Source: Flavobacterium sediminilitoris | GTDB lineage: Bacteria > Bacteroidota > Bacteroidia > Flavobacteriales > Flavobacteriaceae | Direction of reading: 5' to 3' | DNA length: 64,000 nt | NCBI RefSeq assembly: GCF_023008245.1 | Contig: NZ_CP090145.1 | Location: forward strand, 310,001 to 374,000 | In this document: one piece after another, positions 1 to 10,200 of the stretch | How positions within the stretch are numbered: the first letter of the stretch is position 1 | How the letters are laid out: each line of letters starts with the position of its first letter | The notes under the pieces: generated by a model | Databases searched by the model: none | Told to the model about the DNA's origin: nothing | The model's input: only the letters and a program-made list of their open reading frames with translations | Made by a program: the position numbers and the translations under genes

Positions 1-120
1 GTCTGGAATAGTTTCATAAATAAGTTGTTCCATATTTTCAACTCCTACAGTTGAAAACATTTTTTCTAGGTCATTTTCACGAGGACCTATATGTCTCAAA
101 GCGAATGCATCTGTTCTCAT
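1..120 (-). CDS. gcvP: Glycine dehydrogenase (P-protein), N-terminal fragment
   Basis: Only the first 40 codons lie in the window; the gene continues past the left edge. The peptide begins MRTDAFALRHIGPRE and continues with EQLIYETIPD, the hallmark N-terminus of the PLP-dependent P-protein of the glycine cleavage system, which decarboxylates glycine in one-carbon metabolism in the cytoplasm. The ATG is the complement of 118-120. The upstream bases 166-173 read TACTTTTG on the minus strand, a match to the Bacteroidetes -7 element TAnnTTTG, but no clear -33 TTG was found at the usual distance. Domains and the catalytic lysine lie outside the window. Confidence 0.93.
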   Translation of the reverse strand, partial: MRTDAFALRHIGPRENDLEKMFSTVGVENMEQLIYETIPD

Positions 121-270
121 ATCCTTAAAAAATAGGTATAATTTGTGTGTGTTGTTATTGGGCAACAAAAGTAATTATTAATCTTGTAATATTTTCTTTT
201 TAAAAAGCTAATTTTTGTGATTTTATGAACTAATTGCCATTGTTATTAACACATTCCTTATTTTTGTTAT

Positions 271-1080
271 ATGCGTATTTTTAAAAACCTTGTTGATTTT
301 TATATTGAAAGTAGCCTACATGTAGCTATAGCACTATATGCTTTGATAAGAATTACCTTTCTAAAATTAGACATTCCTTATGATGAAGCTGTTACTCATT
401 TTGGTTTTTTTGGGACTATTGTGGGTTATAATTTTATAAAATATGATGAATTAGCGCGCATAAAGAAAATAAAACTTACTTTCCGTTTAAAAGCTATTAT
501 AGTGCTGAGTATCCTTTCCTTTTTTGCTGCTTTTTATTACTTTTTAGAATTGCATTCTCAAACGAAATTTGTGGGATTTATTGCTCTCTTTATTACTATT
601 TTATATACTTTACCTTTTATTCCAAACAGAGGTAATATGCGCAACTGGAGTGGTATAAAAATCTATTTAGTTGCCATTGCATGGGTAGGCGTCACTGTTA
701 TTCTGCCTGTTATTAATGCAGACTATGATTGGAACATTATTGTAATTTTAAAATGTATTCAACGCTTTATTTTTATTATTTTATTAATGCTTATTTTTGA
801 AATTATTGATTTAAAAGTAGATCATTGGCATTTAAAAACTATTCCACAACAACTAGGAATGCATAAAACCAAAATTTTAACTTATTTGCTATCATTCATC
901 TTTGTGTCTTTGGATTTTGCAAAACCTGATATTACAATTCAAAATTTATTAACTACACTCTCAATTGCAATTATTATTTGCTTATTTTCTTTTTTTGCTT
1001 CTACTAAGAGGAATAAATACTACACTAGTTTCTGGGTTGAAAGTATTCCTCTTTTTTGGTGGCTCTTGTGCTTGTTTTAA
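271..1080 (+). CDS. UbiA-like polytopic membrane protein
   Basis: 269 residues with about seven to nine hydrophobic segments and little soluble sequence. Size and layout resemble UbiA prenyltransferase-family proteins, and a GYNFIKYDE stretch near residues 50-58 sits where a UbiA Asp-rich loop would be, but no complete NDxxDxxxD motif is visible, so prenyl transfer is not proven. It is divergent from gcvP. A perfect -7 box TATTTTTG (259-266) lies only 4 nt before the ATG, with a TTG at 234-236 or 240-242. The mRNA may therefore be almost leaderless, or the real start may lie slightly downstream. No partner gene follows. Confidence 0.7.
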   Translation: MRIFKNLVDFYIESSLHVAIALYALIRITFLKLDIPYDEAVTHFGFFGTIVGYNFIKYDELARIKKIKLTFRLKAIIVLSILSFFAAFYYFLELHSQTKFVGFIALFITILYTLPFIPNRGNMRNWSGIKIYLVAIAWVGVTVILPVINADYDWNIIVILKCIQRFIFIILLMLIFEIIDLKVDHWHLKTIPQQLGMHKTKILTYLLSFIFVSLDFAKPDITIQNLLTTLSIAIIICLFSFFASTKRNKYYTSFWVESIPLFWWLLCLF

Positions 1081-1255
1081 ACTCAACTCTTTTTCCTTTA
1101 TTAAATCAAAGAGTCGTTATGATTGATTATTAAAAAATGAGTTGATTTAAAAAGATATTTCATTACAGTTTTCTTCTTATTCCATTTCTTTCTACTCTTG
1201 TTTTTTTACTAAAAACCGCAAAAGAAAATAAGCCATGGGGTACCACAACTACGAC

Positions 1256-1301
1256 TTTGATAAGGGGTATATACGGGGTTGATAGGGTGTATATAGGGAG
1301 T
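1256..1301. repeat. Tandem imperfect 23-bp repeat
   Basis: Two adjacent copies share TTGATA, then GG(G/T)GTATATA, then GGG. The first lies at 1256-1278 and the second at 1279-1301. Both are unusually G-rich for this AT-rich region. Confidence 0.6.
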
Positions 1302-1319
1302 ATCACCGTCTTTGACTCG

Positions 1320-1348
1320 TTTTTGACTCGTCCTAAAATAACTATACA
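1320..1348. repeat. 29-bp direct repeat, copy 1
   Basis: The sequence begins TTTTTGACTCG and ends AACTATACA. It matches copy 2 at 1511-1539 with one difference. Copies are 191 bp apart. The shared AACTATACA tail appears a third time at 1563-1571, inside a dyad. It could be a set of regulator sites, but no regulator gene is adjacent. Confidence 0.75.
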
Positions 1349-1510
1349 AATACAATTCCTTAATCTGTTTATTTTACTCTATACAACGATTCTTCATTTG
1401 GTTAATACAATTTGTTGTCTTTTTAAATACTATTACTCTTCCATACTGTTTCTATACACTATCCTCCCTTTATCCTAACCTTTAAGTAACCTTTAATATG
1501 GAGTAGTAAG

Positions 1511-1539
1511 TTTTTGACTCGTCCTAAAACAACTATACA
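1511..1539. repeat. 29-bp direct repeat, copy 2
   Basis: Second copy of the repeat at 1320-1348, with one T/C difference. It is followed 24 nt later by the AACTATA-CAAA-TATAGTT dyad at 1563-1580. Confidence 0.75.
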
Positions 1540-1686
1540 GGTTATTAAATTAATCCTGTTTTAACTATACAAATATAGTTTTTAACCCTCCATTTACTCT
1601 TGTGATTTTTTTTTCACTTTCAAAATAAAATTACAAAAGTTGTAAACTTTTTTTCAAAACGAAAAAAAAATCACAACATAAAAACA

Positions 1687-1710
1687 ACACGAAATTCTGG
1701 AATTTCGTGT
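1687..1710. terminator. Hairpin ACACGAAATTC / AATTTCGTGT
   Basis: A ten-base-pair stem with a short loop. It lacks a clean U-tract on the plus strand, so it may be a weak terminator or a protein-binding dyad. Confidence 0.35.
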
Positions 1711-1869
1711 ACTACTTTAAAAAAATAATTCCTCATTGTGTTTTTCTAACTATTTTTAAGAAAAGAAAATACGCATCCCAACCTTTTTTACTTTTTGATA
1801 CTCTATAAGAATAAGGTTATTAAAAAAAAGATAAAAAAAAGATAAAAAAAAGGCATGGTCTTTGTAACT

Positions 1870-1895
1870 TTTTTATACGATTAATCGTATAAAAA
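1870..1895. promoter_or_regulatory. 26-bp perfect palindrome (possible operator)
   Basis: A perfect palindrome centred on TTAA, with arms TTTTTATACGA and TCGTATAAAAA. It lies 20 bp upstream of the first TACGTA-TTTA-TACGTA box. It could be a second regulator site on the same promoter. Whether it acts as DNA operator or RNA hairpin cannot be read from the sequence. Confidence 0.5.
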
Positions 1896-1914
1896 GTATA
1901 GAACAGTTAAAAAG

Positions 1915-1994
1915 TACGTATTTATACGTACAAAAAACATTGAAAAATACGTATTTATACGTATTGACCGGTGTCTTTTTAAAAACTAGCTTTG
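1915..1994 (+). promoter_or_regulatory. Doubled TACGTA-box promoter of the toxin island
   Basis: Two identical copies of TACGTATTTATACGTA lie at 1915-1930 and 1948-1963, exactly 33 bp apart (about three helical turns). The second runs straight into the -33 TTG (1964-1966). A 20-nt spacer then leads to TAGCTTTG (1987-1994), a perfect Bacteroidetes -7 element. The geometry places the near box around -44, typical for an activator contacting RNA polymerase. The same layout is found at 13691-13770 and 16003-16049, with a variant at 26726-26771 and 28545-28590. Confidence 0.75.
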
Positions 1995-2026
1995 ACTTTT
2001 ACAATTTGCTAATTAACCATTCACTT

Positions 2027-3658
2027 ATGCATATAAAATTAAAATTAGGTGTGCTGGCAATGACTATTGCCTCACCCTTAGTGTTTGCCCAAGACATTCT
2101 TTGGGAAAAATCTTACGGAGGAAAACATGCTGAATATCTGTATGATGCTATTGCAACGCCAGATTATGGCTTTATTTTAGCAGGAAGTTCTATTTCGGGA
2201 AAAAACGGGAACAAAGAGGATAAAAACAAGGGCGATTTGGATTATTGGCTTTGGAAAATGGATGAGCATGGGAATCTAGATTGGCAAAAAAGTTTTGGAG
2301 GTAATAAAGTGGATTTATTGCAGAGTATTGCTATTACTCATGATGGTGGCTTTATTTTAGGGGGTACTTCTGCTTCTGATAAAGGACTCGATAAGAAGGA
2401 AGTGTGCAAAGGACAAGAAGATTTTTGGGTTATAAAACTCAATGCTAAAGGACAAGAAATGTGGCAAAAAACCATAGGTGGTAATGGTATGGAGCGTCTT
2501 TTGAGTATTGCACCTACAAAAGATGGTGGTTATATCTTAGGAGGTACATCGAGTTCAGATAAATCGGGTAAAGATGAAAAGGGAGTTGATGATGTGTATG
2601 GTAAAAGTGAAGATAGTAGAGGGAATCTGGATTATTGGGTAGTGAAATTAGACAAAGATGGAAAAGTGCTTTGGCAAAAAACCTTAGGGGGTAAATATGT
2701 AGACGAACTAAAAAGTATTTCACAAACTACAGATGGTGGTTATATTTTGGGTGGTTATTCTAATTCTCCTATTTCAGGGGATAAAACCGAGAGCAACTTT
2801 GGACTAGGTGATTACTGGATTGTAAAACTAGATGAAGAAGGGACAATAGAATGGCAACGCACTCTGGGTGGCGATCAAGATGATCATTTATTTGCGCTAT
2901 CTCAGACTACAGATGGTGGTTATATTGTGGGTGGTAATTCTAATTCTGGTGCTACTAATTCCAAATCAAAAACCAACAAAGAAGGCACTGATTTTTGGGT
3001 GTTAAAACTAGACAAAACAGGGAATATCGATTGGCAAGAAACCTACAATTATGGGAAGATTGATATTTTAACTTCTATTGTAGAAAATCCGGATGGAAGC
3101 TACTTAATAGGGGGTTATGCACAGAGTGAAGCACAAGTGAAAAGTCAAAAGTCAAAAGTGAAAAGCCTGCAATCGGACAAAGAAGGTATTAACGATTATA
3201 TTGCATTAAAAATCAATGCAAAAGGGGAAGAAATCTGGACGCAAACCGTAGGAAGCAAGGGTGAAGAAGTGATGAAAAAACTACTTGAAACCCGAGATGG
3301 TGGTTATTTGTTAGCGGGTACATCAAAAGGTAGTGTTTCTAGAGATAAAAATTCGGTAAAAGGCGGCTATGATTTTTGGGTGGTAAAACTACGCGATAAA
3401 GAGCGAGAGGAAAAAGCACGAATCACGGTAGAAGCCATGCCAAATCCGGCTATACATTTTACCAATGTGATTGTCAACTTCGAATATAAAAAAGGAACTG
3501 CTACCCTGTATGATTTAAATGGAAGAAGCTTGCAAAGTATGGAAATTACAGGAGACAAAACCATTCCTATGGAGCTTAGCACTTTACCACAAGGGATTTA
3601 CCTTATAGAAATTAGAACCAATACCCAACACGGCAGTGTGAAGGTGATTAAAAAATAA
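2027..3658 (+). CDS. Secreted seven-repeat beta-propeller protein with T9SS sorting domain
   Basis: The start at 2027 is chosen because it begins a clean signal peptide (MHIKLKLGVLAM...VFAQ) and lies 33 nt after the -7 box; the upstream in-frame ATG at 1940 lies inside the promoter. Seven repeats follow, each with a WxK(T/S)xGG strand and a DGGYILGG strand (delta-60/Kelch-like), suggesting a seven-bladed propeller. The last 80 residues form a type A T9SS C-terminal domain (EAMPNPA at the start, GIYLIEI near the end), so it should be exported and anchored through the PorU/PorV system encoded at 37825-42944. Within repeat seven there is a short inserted KSQKSKVKS stretch made from a tandem GTCAAAA DNA repeat. 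It is first gene of the RHS operon. Confidence 0.85.
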   Translation: MHIKLKLGVLAMTIASPLVFAQDILWEKSYGGKHAEYLYDAIATPDYGFILAGSSISGKNGNKEDKNKGDLDYWLWKMDEHGNLDWQKSFGGNKVDLLQSIAITHDGGFILGGTSASDKGLDKKEVCKGQEDFWVIKLNAKGQEMWQKTIGGNGMERLLSIAPTKDGGYILGGTSSSDKSGKDEKGVDDVYGKSEDSRGNLDYWVVKLDKDGKVLWQKTLGGKYVDELKSISQTTDGGYILGGYSNSPISGDKTESNFGLGDYWIVKLDEEGTIEWQRTLGGDQDDHLFALSQTTDGGYIVGGNSNSGATNSKSKTNKEGTDFWVLKLDKTGNIDWQETYNYGKIDILTSIVENPDGSYLIGGYAQSEAQVKSQKSKVKSLQSDKEGINDYIALKINAKGEEIWTQTVGSKGEEVMKKLLETRDGGYLLAGTSKGSVSRDKNSVKGGYDFWVVKLRDKEREEKARITVEAMPNPAIHFTNVIVNFEYKKGTATLYDLNGRSLQSMEITGDKTIPMELSTLPQGIYLIEIRTNTQHGSVKVIKK

Positions 3659-3683
3659 AGAATTGAAAACAAAACGATACACC

Positions 3684-6600
3684 ATGAGAATAACAAAACT
3701 GCTAACTATTGTATTGATAAGTGCTTTAGGGTTTGGGCAAAACGATCCTAACCCACAAGATTATCTGCCAAATATAATTCCTCCATCTCCTGAAGCTTAT
3801 GCATTGGGAAACTACGGAAATATTCCAGTAGGATTATTTACAGGATCTCCCAATGTACAAATACCCTTACTAGAATTTAAAACAAAAAGTATTACTATCC
3901 CCTTTAGTCTATCTTACAGTTCTAATGGAATAAAGATTGATGATGTTAATTCAAAAGTAGGATTAGGTTGGAACTTAATTGGTGGTGGTGTTATAAATAG
4001 AGTTATAAGAGATCAGCCAGATGAGAATGAAAATTTCTCTATTCCAATAATATCTAATAATAATTATCAAGACCCACTCTTCATGCAATCGCTGGATGTT
4101 ATAAGCGAAAACGAATATATGGATTCTGAAAGAGATTTATTCAGCTATAGTTTTAATGGAAATTCAGGACAGTTTGTTTTCAACACTGATGGATCAATTG
4201 TTCATTTACCTCAATCGGATCTTAAAATTGAAGTTCAAGTAAGTCAAGAAACCCCCAATATTTACAACTTCAAAATAACAGACCCATTTGGCGTAATTTA
4301 TTTTTTCGAAGAAAAAGAACAAACTATGTTAAGAACTTCGGGAGGAGGTCATTCAGTGCCAAATACAAATTATACTGCTTGGTATTTAAGTAAAATAAAG
4401 ACAATTGATGGGCTTGAAATATACCTTAACTATTCTAATGATGTTTCTTATTATGTTGCCTCACAAAGTCAGCAGCTGTCAAAATCCTATCCCAGTTTTC
4501 AATATTCAGTTGGAAAACCTCATGTAAAAGGGATAACATATTCTCCTATTTACTCTCATCATATTAGAGTTATTGGTAAAAGAATTGAAAGTATTGAGAG
4601 TAATAATCCAATGTATGGGAAATTGTTTTTTACTTATAATAATGAATTATATAACGTTGAAGATCCTAATACAGTACTTAAGGAGATACGTAAAGAAAAC
4701 AAAAACAACGAAGTTATTAATAAAGTATCCCTTAATTATCTTTCAACAAATACTGAACGTCTTTTTCTTCAAGAAATCATCTCAAATGATCCTAACAAAA
4801 AATATAGTTTTGAATATATACAGCCTAATGCTTTTCCAGCAAGATTATCGTTTGCAAGAGATGAATGGGGCTATTTTAATGGGATAACTTCTAACGTGAA
4901 TTTAATTCCAAAAGTTAATTCTCATGGTTTAGAAAACACTAATTATAATCATGCTAATCAACAAATAAATCCTATTTATTCTAAAATAGGCTTATTATCA
5001 AAAATCTTTTATCCTACAAAAGGTTATTCTTCTATTGAATATGAATCTAATGATTATTTAAAAAAGAATACAAAGGTCCTTCCTACAAATTTATTTAATC
5101 AGTTAATAAATATTAACTCAAATAGTAATGAAAGAAATAAAACTGTTTCTCAAAACATATTTACTTATTTTGACCATAGGGTTAAATTAACAGGTAGCTC
5201 TGAGTTTTATAATTGTGATCCTGATCTTAATGTGGGGAATAATAAACATAAAACACTTACTAGTATATTTTGCGTAGAAGACAATGAAGAGGTGCGATTA
5301 TTTAAGTATGACCAATGGGGAGATATGATAGATGTGGGCTATTCAACTGACTTAAATTTTGGAGATTGTTATTTTTATGCCAAAGAAAACAAGACATATA
5401 CAGTTTCATTAAAAAATAATTTTAATTGTACTAGAGGATATACTTCTATTGAGTATTATAAAGATGACTACACAATAATTAATCAAAATATAAATGTTAT
5501 AGCGGCTGGTAATAGAGTAAAAAGTATTATTGACTATAATCATGATAATATGATAATTGATACAAAACGATATTACTATTCTAAATTAAATGAGCTTAAT
5601 ACTTCTTCTGGTATAATTGGGCTACAGCCATTTTATGCCAGTATAATGAGATGGAGAGAGGCCGTTATGAATGATGGATCACCTGCACCAATTGGCTTTC
5701 GAGAATTTTCTGATTTAGTAGTTTCTTCTAGTTCTTTAAATAATATGTATGTTAATGGAAATAACATCTATTATTCTTATGTAACCATCAGTTATGGAGG
5801 CAATAATTTTGAAAACGGAGCAGAAGAAAAACAATTTATGATTAATAAAGACTATTTTGGGAAAACGATATACAATAGTGATGATATTTCTGGAGCTCCA
5901 TTTACTAATTTTGGATGGAATAACGGCTTTGAAATTGAATCGAAAAGTTATACCAAAAAAGGAAGTAATTTTTATCTATTAAAAAAACAATCCAACAACT
6001 ATTTTCTTGACGAGACTAAGACTGTTGAATTAATCAACTTTGCTACTCGAAAAAAATATGATGAAATCCTAGAAGGCCCAGCTGTATACACGTGTAATTC
6101 GACTGATGTTACAACAAGATATCCTATAAAAACCTGTACAACAAATCATAATCACATAAGATATGTAGGGAGTTGGCATTGCATTGTGCCTGGAGCGAAC
6201 AATGTTACTTCTTATATAAATCACCCTTGTTATGGCAGAAATGTAGGAGATTTAATCCCTTATTACGACAGATTGGACAATGCTGACATTGTTGAATACA
6301 AGAATATATCTTACCGATTTTATTTAAAAAATAAAACATCAACAGACTATTTTTATGACACTTCAAACAATCTAGTTGGCCAAGTTGAAAATACGATTAT
6401 TAATTCACATAATAGCCCTAATCATCTTCAACAAACAACACAAACTATAATAACCAGTTCACCAGAAGAAACGTTAGAAACCAAATATTCTTATGCCCAT
6501 GAACAAAGTAATCAAGCATTAATTGATAAAAACATGATTGCTATTCCATTAAAAACAGAAATAAAAAGAAATGGAGTTGCCCTTTCTTCTCAAGAAACCC

Positions 6601-7085
6601 AATATAGAGACTGGGGCAATGGTATAATAGCGCCTGAAATTATAAAAACAGCCAAAGGAGCTGCAACAGCGGAAGACAGAATAAAATACAATGCACTAGA
6701 CAACACCACAGGTAATCCACTAGAAGTGCAGCAAGAAGGCGGACAACCCATCACCTATATTTGGGGCTATAACAAAACGTTGCCTATTGCTAAAATAGAA
6801 AATGCCACCTATGCCCAAGTGCAACCATATGAAGTTAATTTGCAAACTCTTTCTAATGGAACAGATGAGGCAAGTTTAATAACGGCTTTAAATAATTTGA
6901 GAACAGTTTTACCCAATGCGATGATAACCACCTATACACACAAACCACTTATAGGTGTAAGCACTATGACCGATTCTAAAGGGAATTTTGTACGATATCA
7001 TTATGATCCTTTTAACCGATTGGAATTTGTAACGGACAAAGATGATAAGGTAGTAAGCGAAAACAAGTATCATTATAAGAATTAG
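3684..7085 (+). CDS. RHS-associated secreted protein (SpvB/TcB-like partner)
   Basis: The ATG at 3684 gives a compact signal peptide ending ALGFGQ; an in-frame TTG at 3663 is less likely. The gene follows the propeller gene by 25 nt. Residues about 35-110 contain the conserved GNIPVGLFTGSPNV, VGLGWNLIGGGVI and RDQPDE elements found in Bacteroidetes proteins encoded directly before RHS genes. The last about 60 residues carry a YD-type repeat (GNFVRYHYDPFNRLEFV). By analogy with Tc-toxin B and RHS shells it probably forms part of a beta-strand cocoon with the next protein. The middle is poorly conserved, low-complexity and Asn/Tyr-rich. The final 500 bp are richer in GC than the middle, as in the following gene, suggesting a mosaic. 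Confidence 0.75.
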   Translation: MRITKLLTIVLISALGFGQNDPNPQDYLPNIIPPSPEAYALGNYGNIPVGLFTGSPNVQIPLLEFKTKSITIPFSLSYSSNGIKIDDVNSKVGLGWNLIGGGVINRVIRDQPDENENFSIPIISNNNYQDPLFMQSLDVISENEYMDSERDLFSYSFNGNSGQFVFNTDGSIVHLPQSDLKIEVQVSQETPNIYNFKITDPFGVIYFFEEKEQTMLRTSGGGHSVPNTNYTAWYLSKIKTIDGLEIYLNYSNDVSYYVASQSQQLSKSYPSFQYSVGKPHVKGITYSPIYSHHIRVIGKRIESIESNNPMYGKLFFTYNNELYNVEDPNTVLKEIRKENKNNEVINKVSLNYLSTNTERLFLQEIISNDPNKKYSFEYIQPNAFPARLSFARDEWGYFNGITSNVNLIPKVNSHGLENTNYNHANQQINPIYSKIGLLSKIFYPTKGYSSIEYESNDYLKKNTKVLPTNLFNQLININSNSNERNKTVSQNIFTYFDHRVKLTGSSEFYNCDPDLNVGNNKHKTLTSIFCVEDNEEVRLFKYDQWGDMIDVGYSTDLNFGDCYFYAKENKTYTVSLKNNFNCTRGYTSIEYYKDDYTIINQNINVIAAGNRVKSIIDYNHDNMIIDTKRYYYSKLNELNTSSGIIGLQPFYASIMRWREAVMNDGSPAPIGFREFSDLVVSSSSLNNMYVNGNNIYYSYVTISYGGNNFENGAEEKQFMINKDYFGKTIYNSDDISGAPFTNFGWNNGFEIESKSYTKKGSNFYLLKKQSNNYFLDETKTVELINFATRKKYDEILEGPAVYTCNSTDVTTRYPIKTCTTNHNHIRYVGSWHCIVPGANNVTSYINHPCYGRNVGDLIPYYDRLDNADIVEYKNISYRFYLKNKTSTDYFYDTSNNLVGQVENTIINSHNSPNHLQQTTQTIITSSPEETLETKYSYAHEQSNQALIDKNMIAIPLKTEIKRNGVALSSQETQYRDWGNGIIAPEIIKTAKGAATAEDRIKYNALDNTTGNPLEVQQEGGQPITYIWGYNKTLPIAKIENATYAQVQPYEVNLQTLSNGTDEASLITALNNLRTVLPNAMITTYTHKPLIGVSTMTDSKGNFVRYHYDPFNRLEFVTDKDDKVVSENKYHYKN

Positions 7086-7215
7086 AAAACTTTATAATTG
7101 ACCAATATGGGTGTAATTAAATAATGCTATTTACATGCTCAATATTTTTCTTTCTTGGAACGATAACAGAAAAGAAAAATGGTTGAAAAATGAGGTTAAA
7201 AAAATAAAATAAATC

Positions 7216-7255
7216 ATCCCGCTCGATGGACACTCCTCCAAAGGAGGGGAATGCA
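7216..7255. repeat. Small palindromic dispersed-type repeat
   Basis: Contains CCTCC-AAA-GGAGG (within 7233-7249) followed by GGAATG, in a locally GC-rich patch between two AT-rich genes. Short palindromes of this kind are scattered in flavobacterial genomes. It occupies part of the 190-bp gap between the two RHS genes. Confidence 0.5.
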
Positions 7256-7275
7256 AAAAAGACAACTATATAGTT

Positions 7276-10200
7276 ATGAAAAAAATAATATACCTATTAA
7301 CCCTAATCCCCTTTCTTGCTTTAGGACAAAGTACCGATCAAAACTGGGTGAAAACCATTACGTACAAACAACCCACTGCAACTCCGATTCCAGATCCTGA
7401 TGTAAGTGTTGCCACTGTACAAGTGAGTTATTTTGATGGATTGGGAAGACCTATTCAACAAGTAGCCCACCAACAATCGAATTCAGGAAAGGACATTGTA
7501 ACCCATATAGAATATGATGAATTTGGCAGACAAACCAAAGAATATCTGCCTTATGTGAACACGACGTCTAATTTAAATTACGATCCGACTGCCCAAGCTT
7601 CAGTAATGAATTTTTATGGCATACTCGATCCTTCAAAAACAGGTAATCCTGCTTTTGATATTACAGGCAATCCATACAGCGAAAAAGAACTAGAAGCTTC
7701 CCCACTAAACCGAGTATTCAAACAAGCTGCTCCAGGTGATCCTTGGGCAATGGGACAAGGTAAAGAAATAAAATTTGAATACGGAACGAATATAGGAACA
7801 GGAAATGGAGCTGTAAAATTATACAAAGCCAATGCGACATGGAATGCTGCCTTAGGCTTATACACCATTAGTCCTCAAGACTTAGGGTATTATGCCGAAA
7901 ATCAACTATACAAAACCATTACCAAAGATGAAAACTGGAAATCGACACAAACTCATCCAAGGGACAATACCACTGAAGAATACAAAGACAAAGAAGGACA
8001 AGTGGTATTAAAACGTACTTTTAATAATGGCAATCCACACGAAACCTATTACATTTACGATCAATTTGGTAACCTTACCTATGTGATTCCACCACTAGCA
8101 GAAGGCATTGCCAGTCAGGCTAATTTGGATAATTTAGGGTATCAATACAAATACGACCATCGCAACCGATTAGTAGAAAAGAAACTACCGGGTAAACAAT
8201 GGGAATTTATTGTTTATGACAAACTAGACAGACCTGTAGCTACCGGACCTGCTTTTATACCTGATGGTGGAACAATCGTAGGCTGGATGATAACGGAATA
8301 TGATGTTTTTGGAAGAGTAATCCAAACGGGTTGGAAACAAATGACTGTTACGGCATCTGAAAGAGCCGCAAAACAAAATAGTATAAACACTGGAAGTAAT
8401 CCTTTCGTTTTCGCTGGAGATGACCTTATCTTAACCAAAAATTATTATGATAATTATTCTTATCCAAATGCTCCAAATCCTGTACCAACGCAAGTGGAAG
8501 GTCAGACTATTGCTACCAATGTAAAAGGCTTACCAACCGGTTCATGGGTAAGGGTGATGGACAATGCCAACTCAAATGCAGCAGAAACCAGCTATACTTT
8601 GTACGATGATCGTTATAGACCTGTGCGTTCGTATACATCTAACCATTTAGGTGGATTTACACAAGTAGATTCTAAACTCGATTGGGCTGGAAAAACCGAA
8701 TATACCATTACCACCCATAAATACGATACGAACGCTACAGTACTAACGGTTACCAATCGTTTTAGCTATTCCCCACAAGACCGTTTAACCCAACACAAAC
8801 AACAAATAAACAGTCTGCCAGAACAGCTTATCACCCAAAACACCTATGATGAACTAGGACAATTGATTAGTAAAAAAGTAGGTGGAACCAATGTAAGCCC
8901 AAGTGCTACAGGACTACAAAAAGTAGATTATACCTACAACGTGAGAGGCTGGCTGAAAAGCATTAATGATGTCAACGATATTGCCACTGAAAAGGATTTG
9001 TTTGCTTTTAAAATTAGTTATAATGATCCAACAAATGCTTCAAAAGCGTTATTCAATGGGAATATTTCAGAGACTTTTTGGAAAACAAACAGTGATAATA
9101 CTTTAAGAAAATATGAATATTCTTATGATAATCTAAATCGATTGTTAGACGCGAACTATTCAAAAGCAGGAGGAGCAGCAACAGCACCTGATGCTTATAA
9201 AGAAGCTTTGACCTACGATAAAAATGGAAATATTATAACTCTAAATAGGTACAGCGCTACCGATAGTCCTGATTATGCATTTCACATAGACAATTTAGAA
9301 TATTTCTATGATTTGGAAAAGCGAAATCAATTAGTAAAAGTTATTGATTATGAAGCAAACCCACAAGGTTTTAAAGATGGTATTAATACCGACAACGATT
9401 ATACTTATGATAACAATGGAAACTTAACAAAAGACAAAAACAAAGACATAACGGCTATTGTCTATAACTATTTGAATTTGCCTGTTAAAATAGTTGTAGG
9501 CACCAATACTATTACCTATATTTACAATGCAACAGGACAAAAAGTAAGCAAAATAGTGAATGAAGCAACCAACATAACCCAAACCAATTATTTAGCAGGA
9601 GGTTTTCAATACAAAAACAATGTATTGCAATTTTTCCCACATGCTGAAGGCTATGTAAAACATGAAGCAAATAATTACAGCTATGTTTTTAATTATACTG
9701 ACCATTTAGGAAACGTAAGAGTCAGTTATTCAGATATAGATAAAAATGGTAGTTTAGGGGGTGAATTAAATGTTGAAAGTTGTGAAACTCATTATGACAG
9801 AAATGGTAATCCATATACTATTTGCAATACTTATTTTACAGACTCAATACTAGAAGAAAATCATTATTATCCTTTTGGACTGAAACATACTGGATATAAT
9901 ATGAATAATTCTCAACCTAATTACCAGTATAAGTATAACCATAGAGAGTGGCAAGGTGAATTAGGACTGAATGTTACTGCAATGGACTTCCGTCAATACG
10001 ACCCAGCGATAGGTAGATTTAATGTAATAGATGTGATGACCGATATTATGCCTTCATTATCTCCTTATCGTTTTGCATTTAATAATCCTATTTTATGGAA
10101 TGATCCTTCAGGAATGTTAGAAGGTACTGATCCAGAAACTGATCCTACGATTATTTTAAAGGAAGTTGTAGTTACAGGAAAATCAAAGAAAGAAAGTTTA

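Larger units (their letters stand above)
1081..1914. other. Gene-poor spacer with direct repeats and dyads
   Basis: No credible gene is seen. A 74-codon open frame over 1257-1478 lacks protein-like composition and runs through repeats, so it was not called. The stretch holds a tandem pair of about 23 bp (1256-1301), a 29-bp direct repeat (1320-1348 and 1511-1539), an AACTATA/TATAGTT dyad (1563-1580), a hairpin (1687-1710) and a 26-bp perfect palindrome (1870-1895). Such density suggests old regulatory sequence or the relic of a lost gene at the edge of the toxin island. Confidence 0.6.

Noticed and set aside
1257-1478. Open frame of 73 codons on the plus strand
   Set aside because: It runs through direct repeats, has no protein-like pattern after the first third, and no usual start signal.
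4573-4887. Open frame of 104 codons within the RHS-partner gene
   Set aside because: It is a shifted-frame shadow of the larger coding sequence with no motif of its own.
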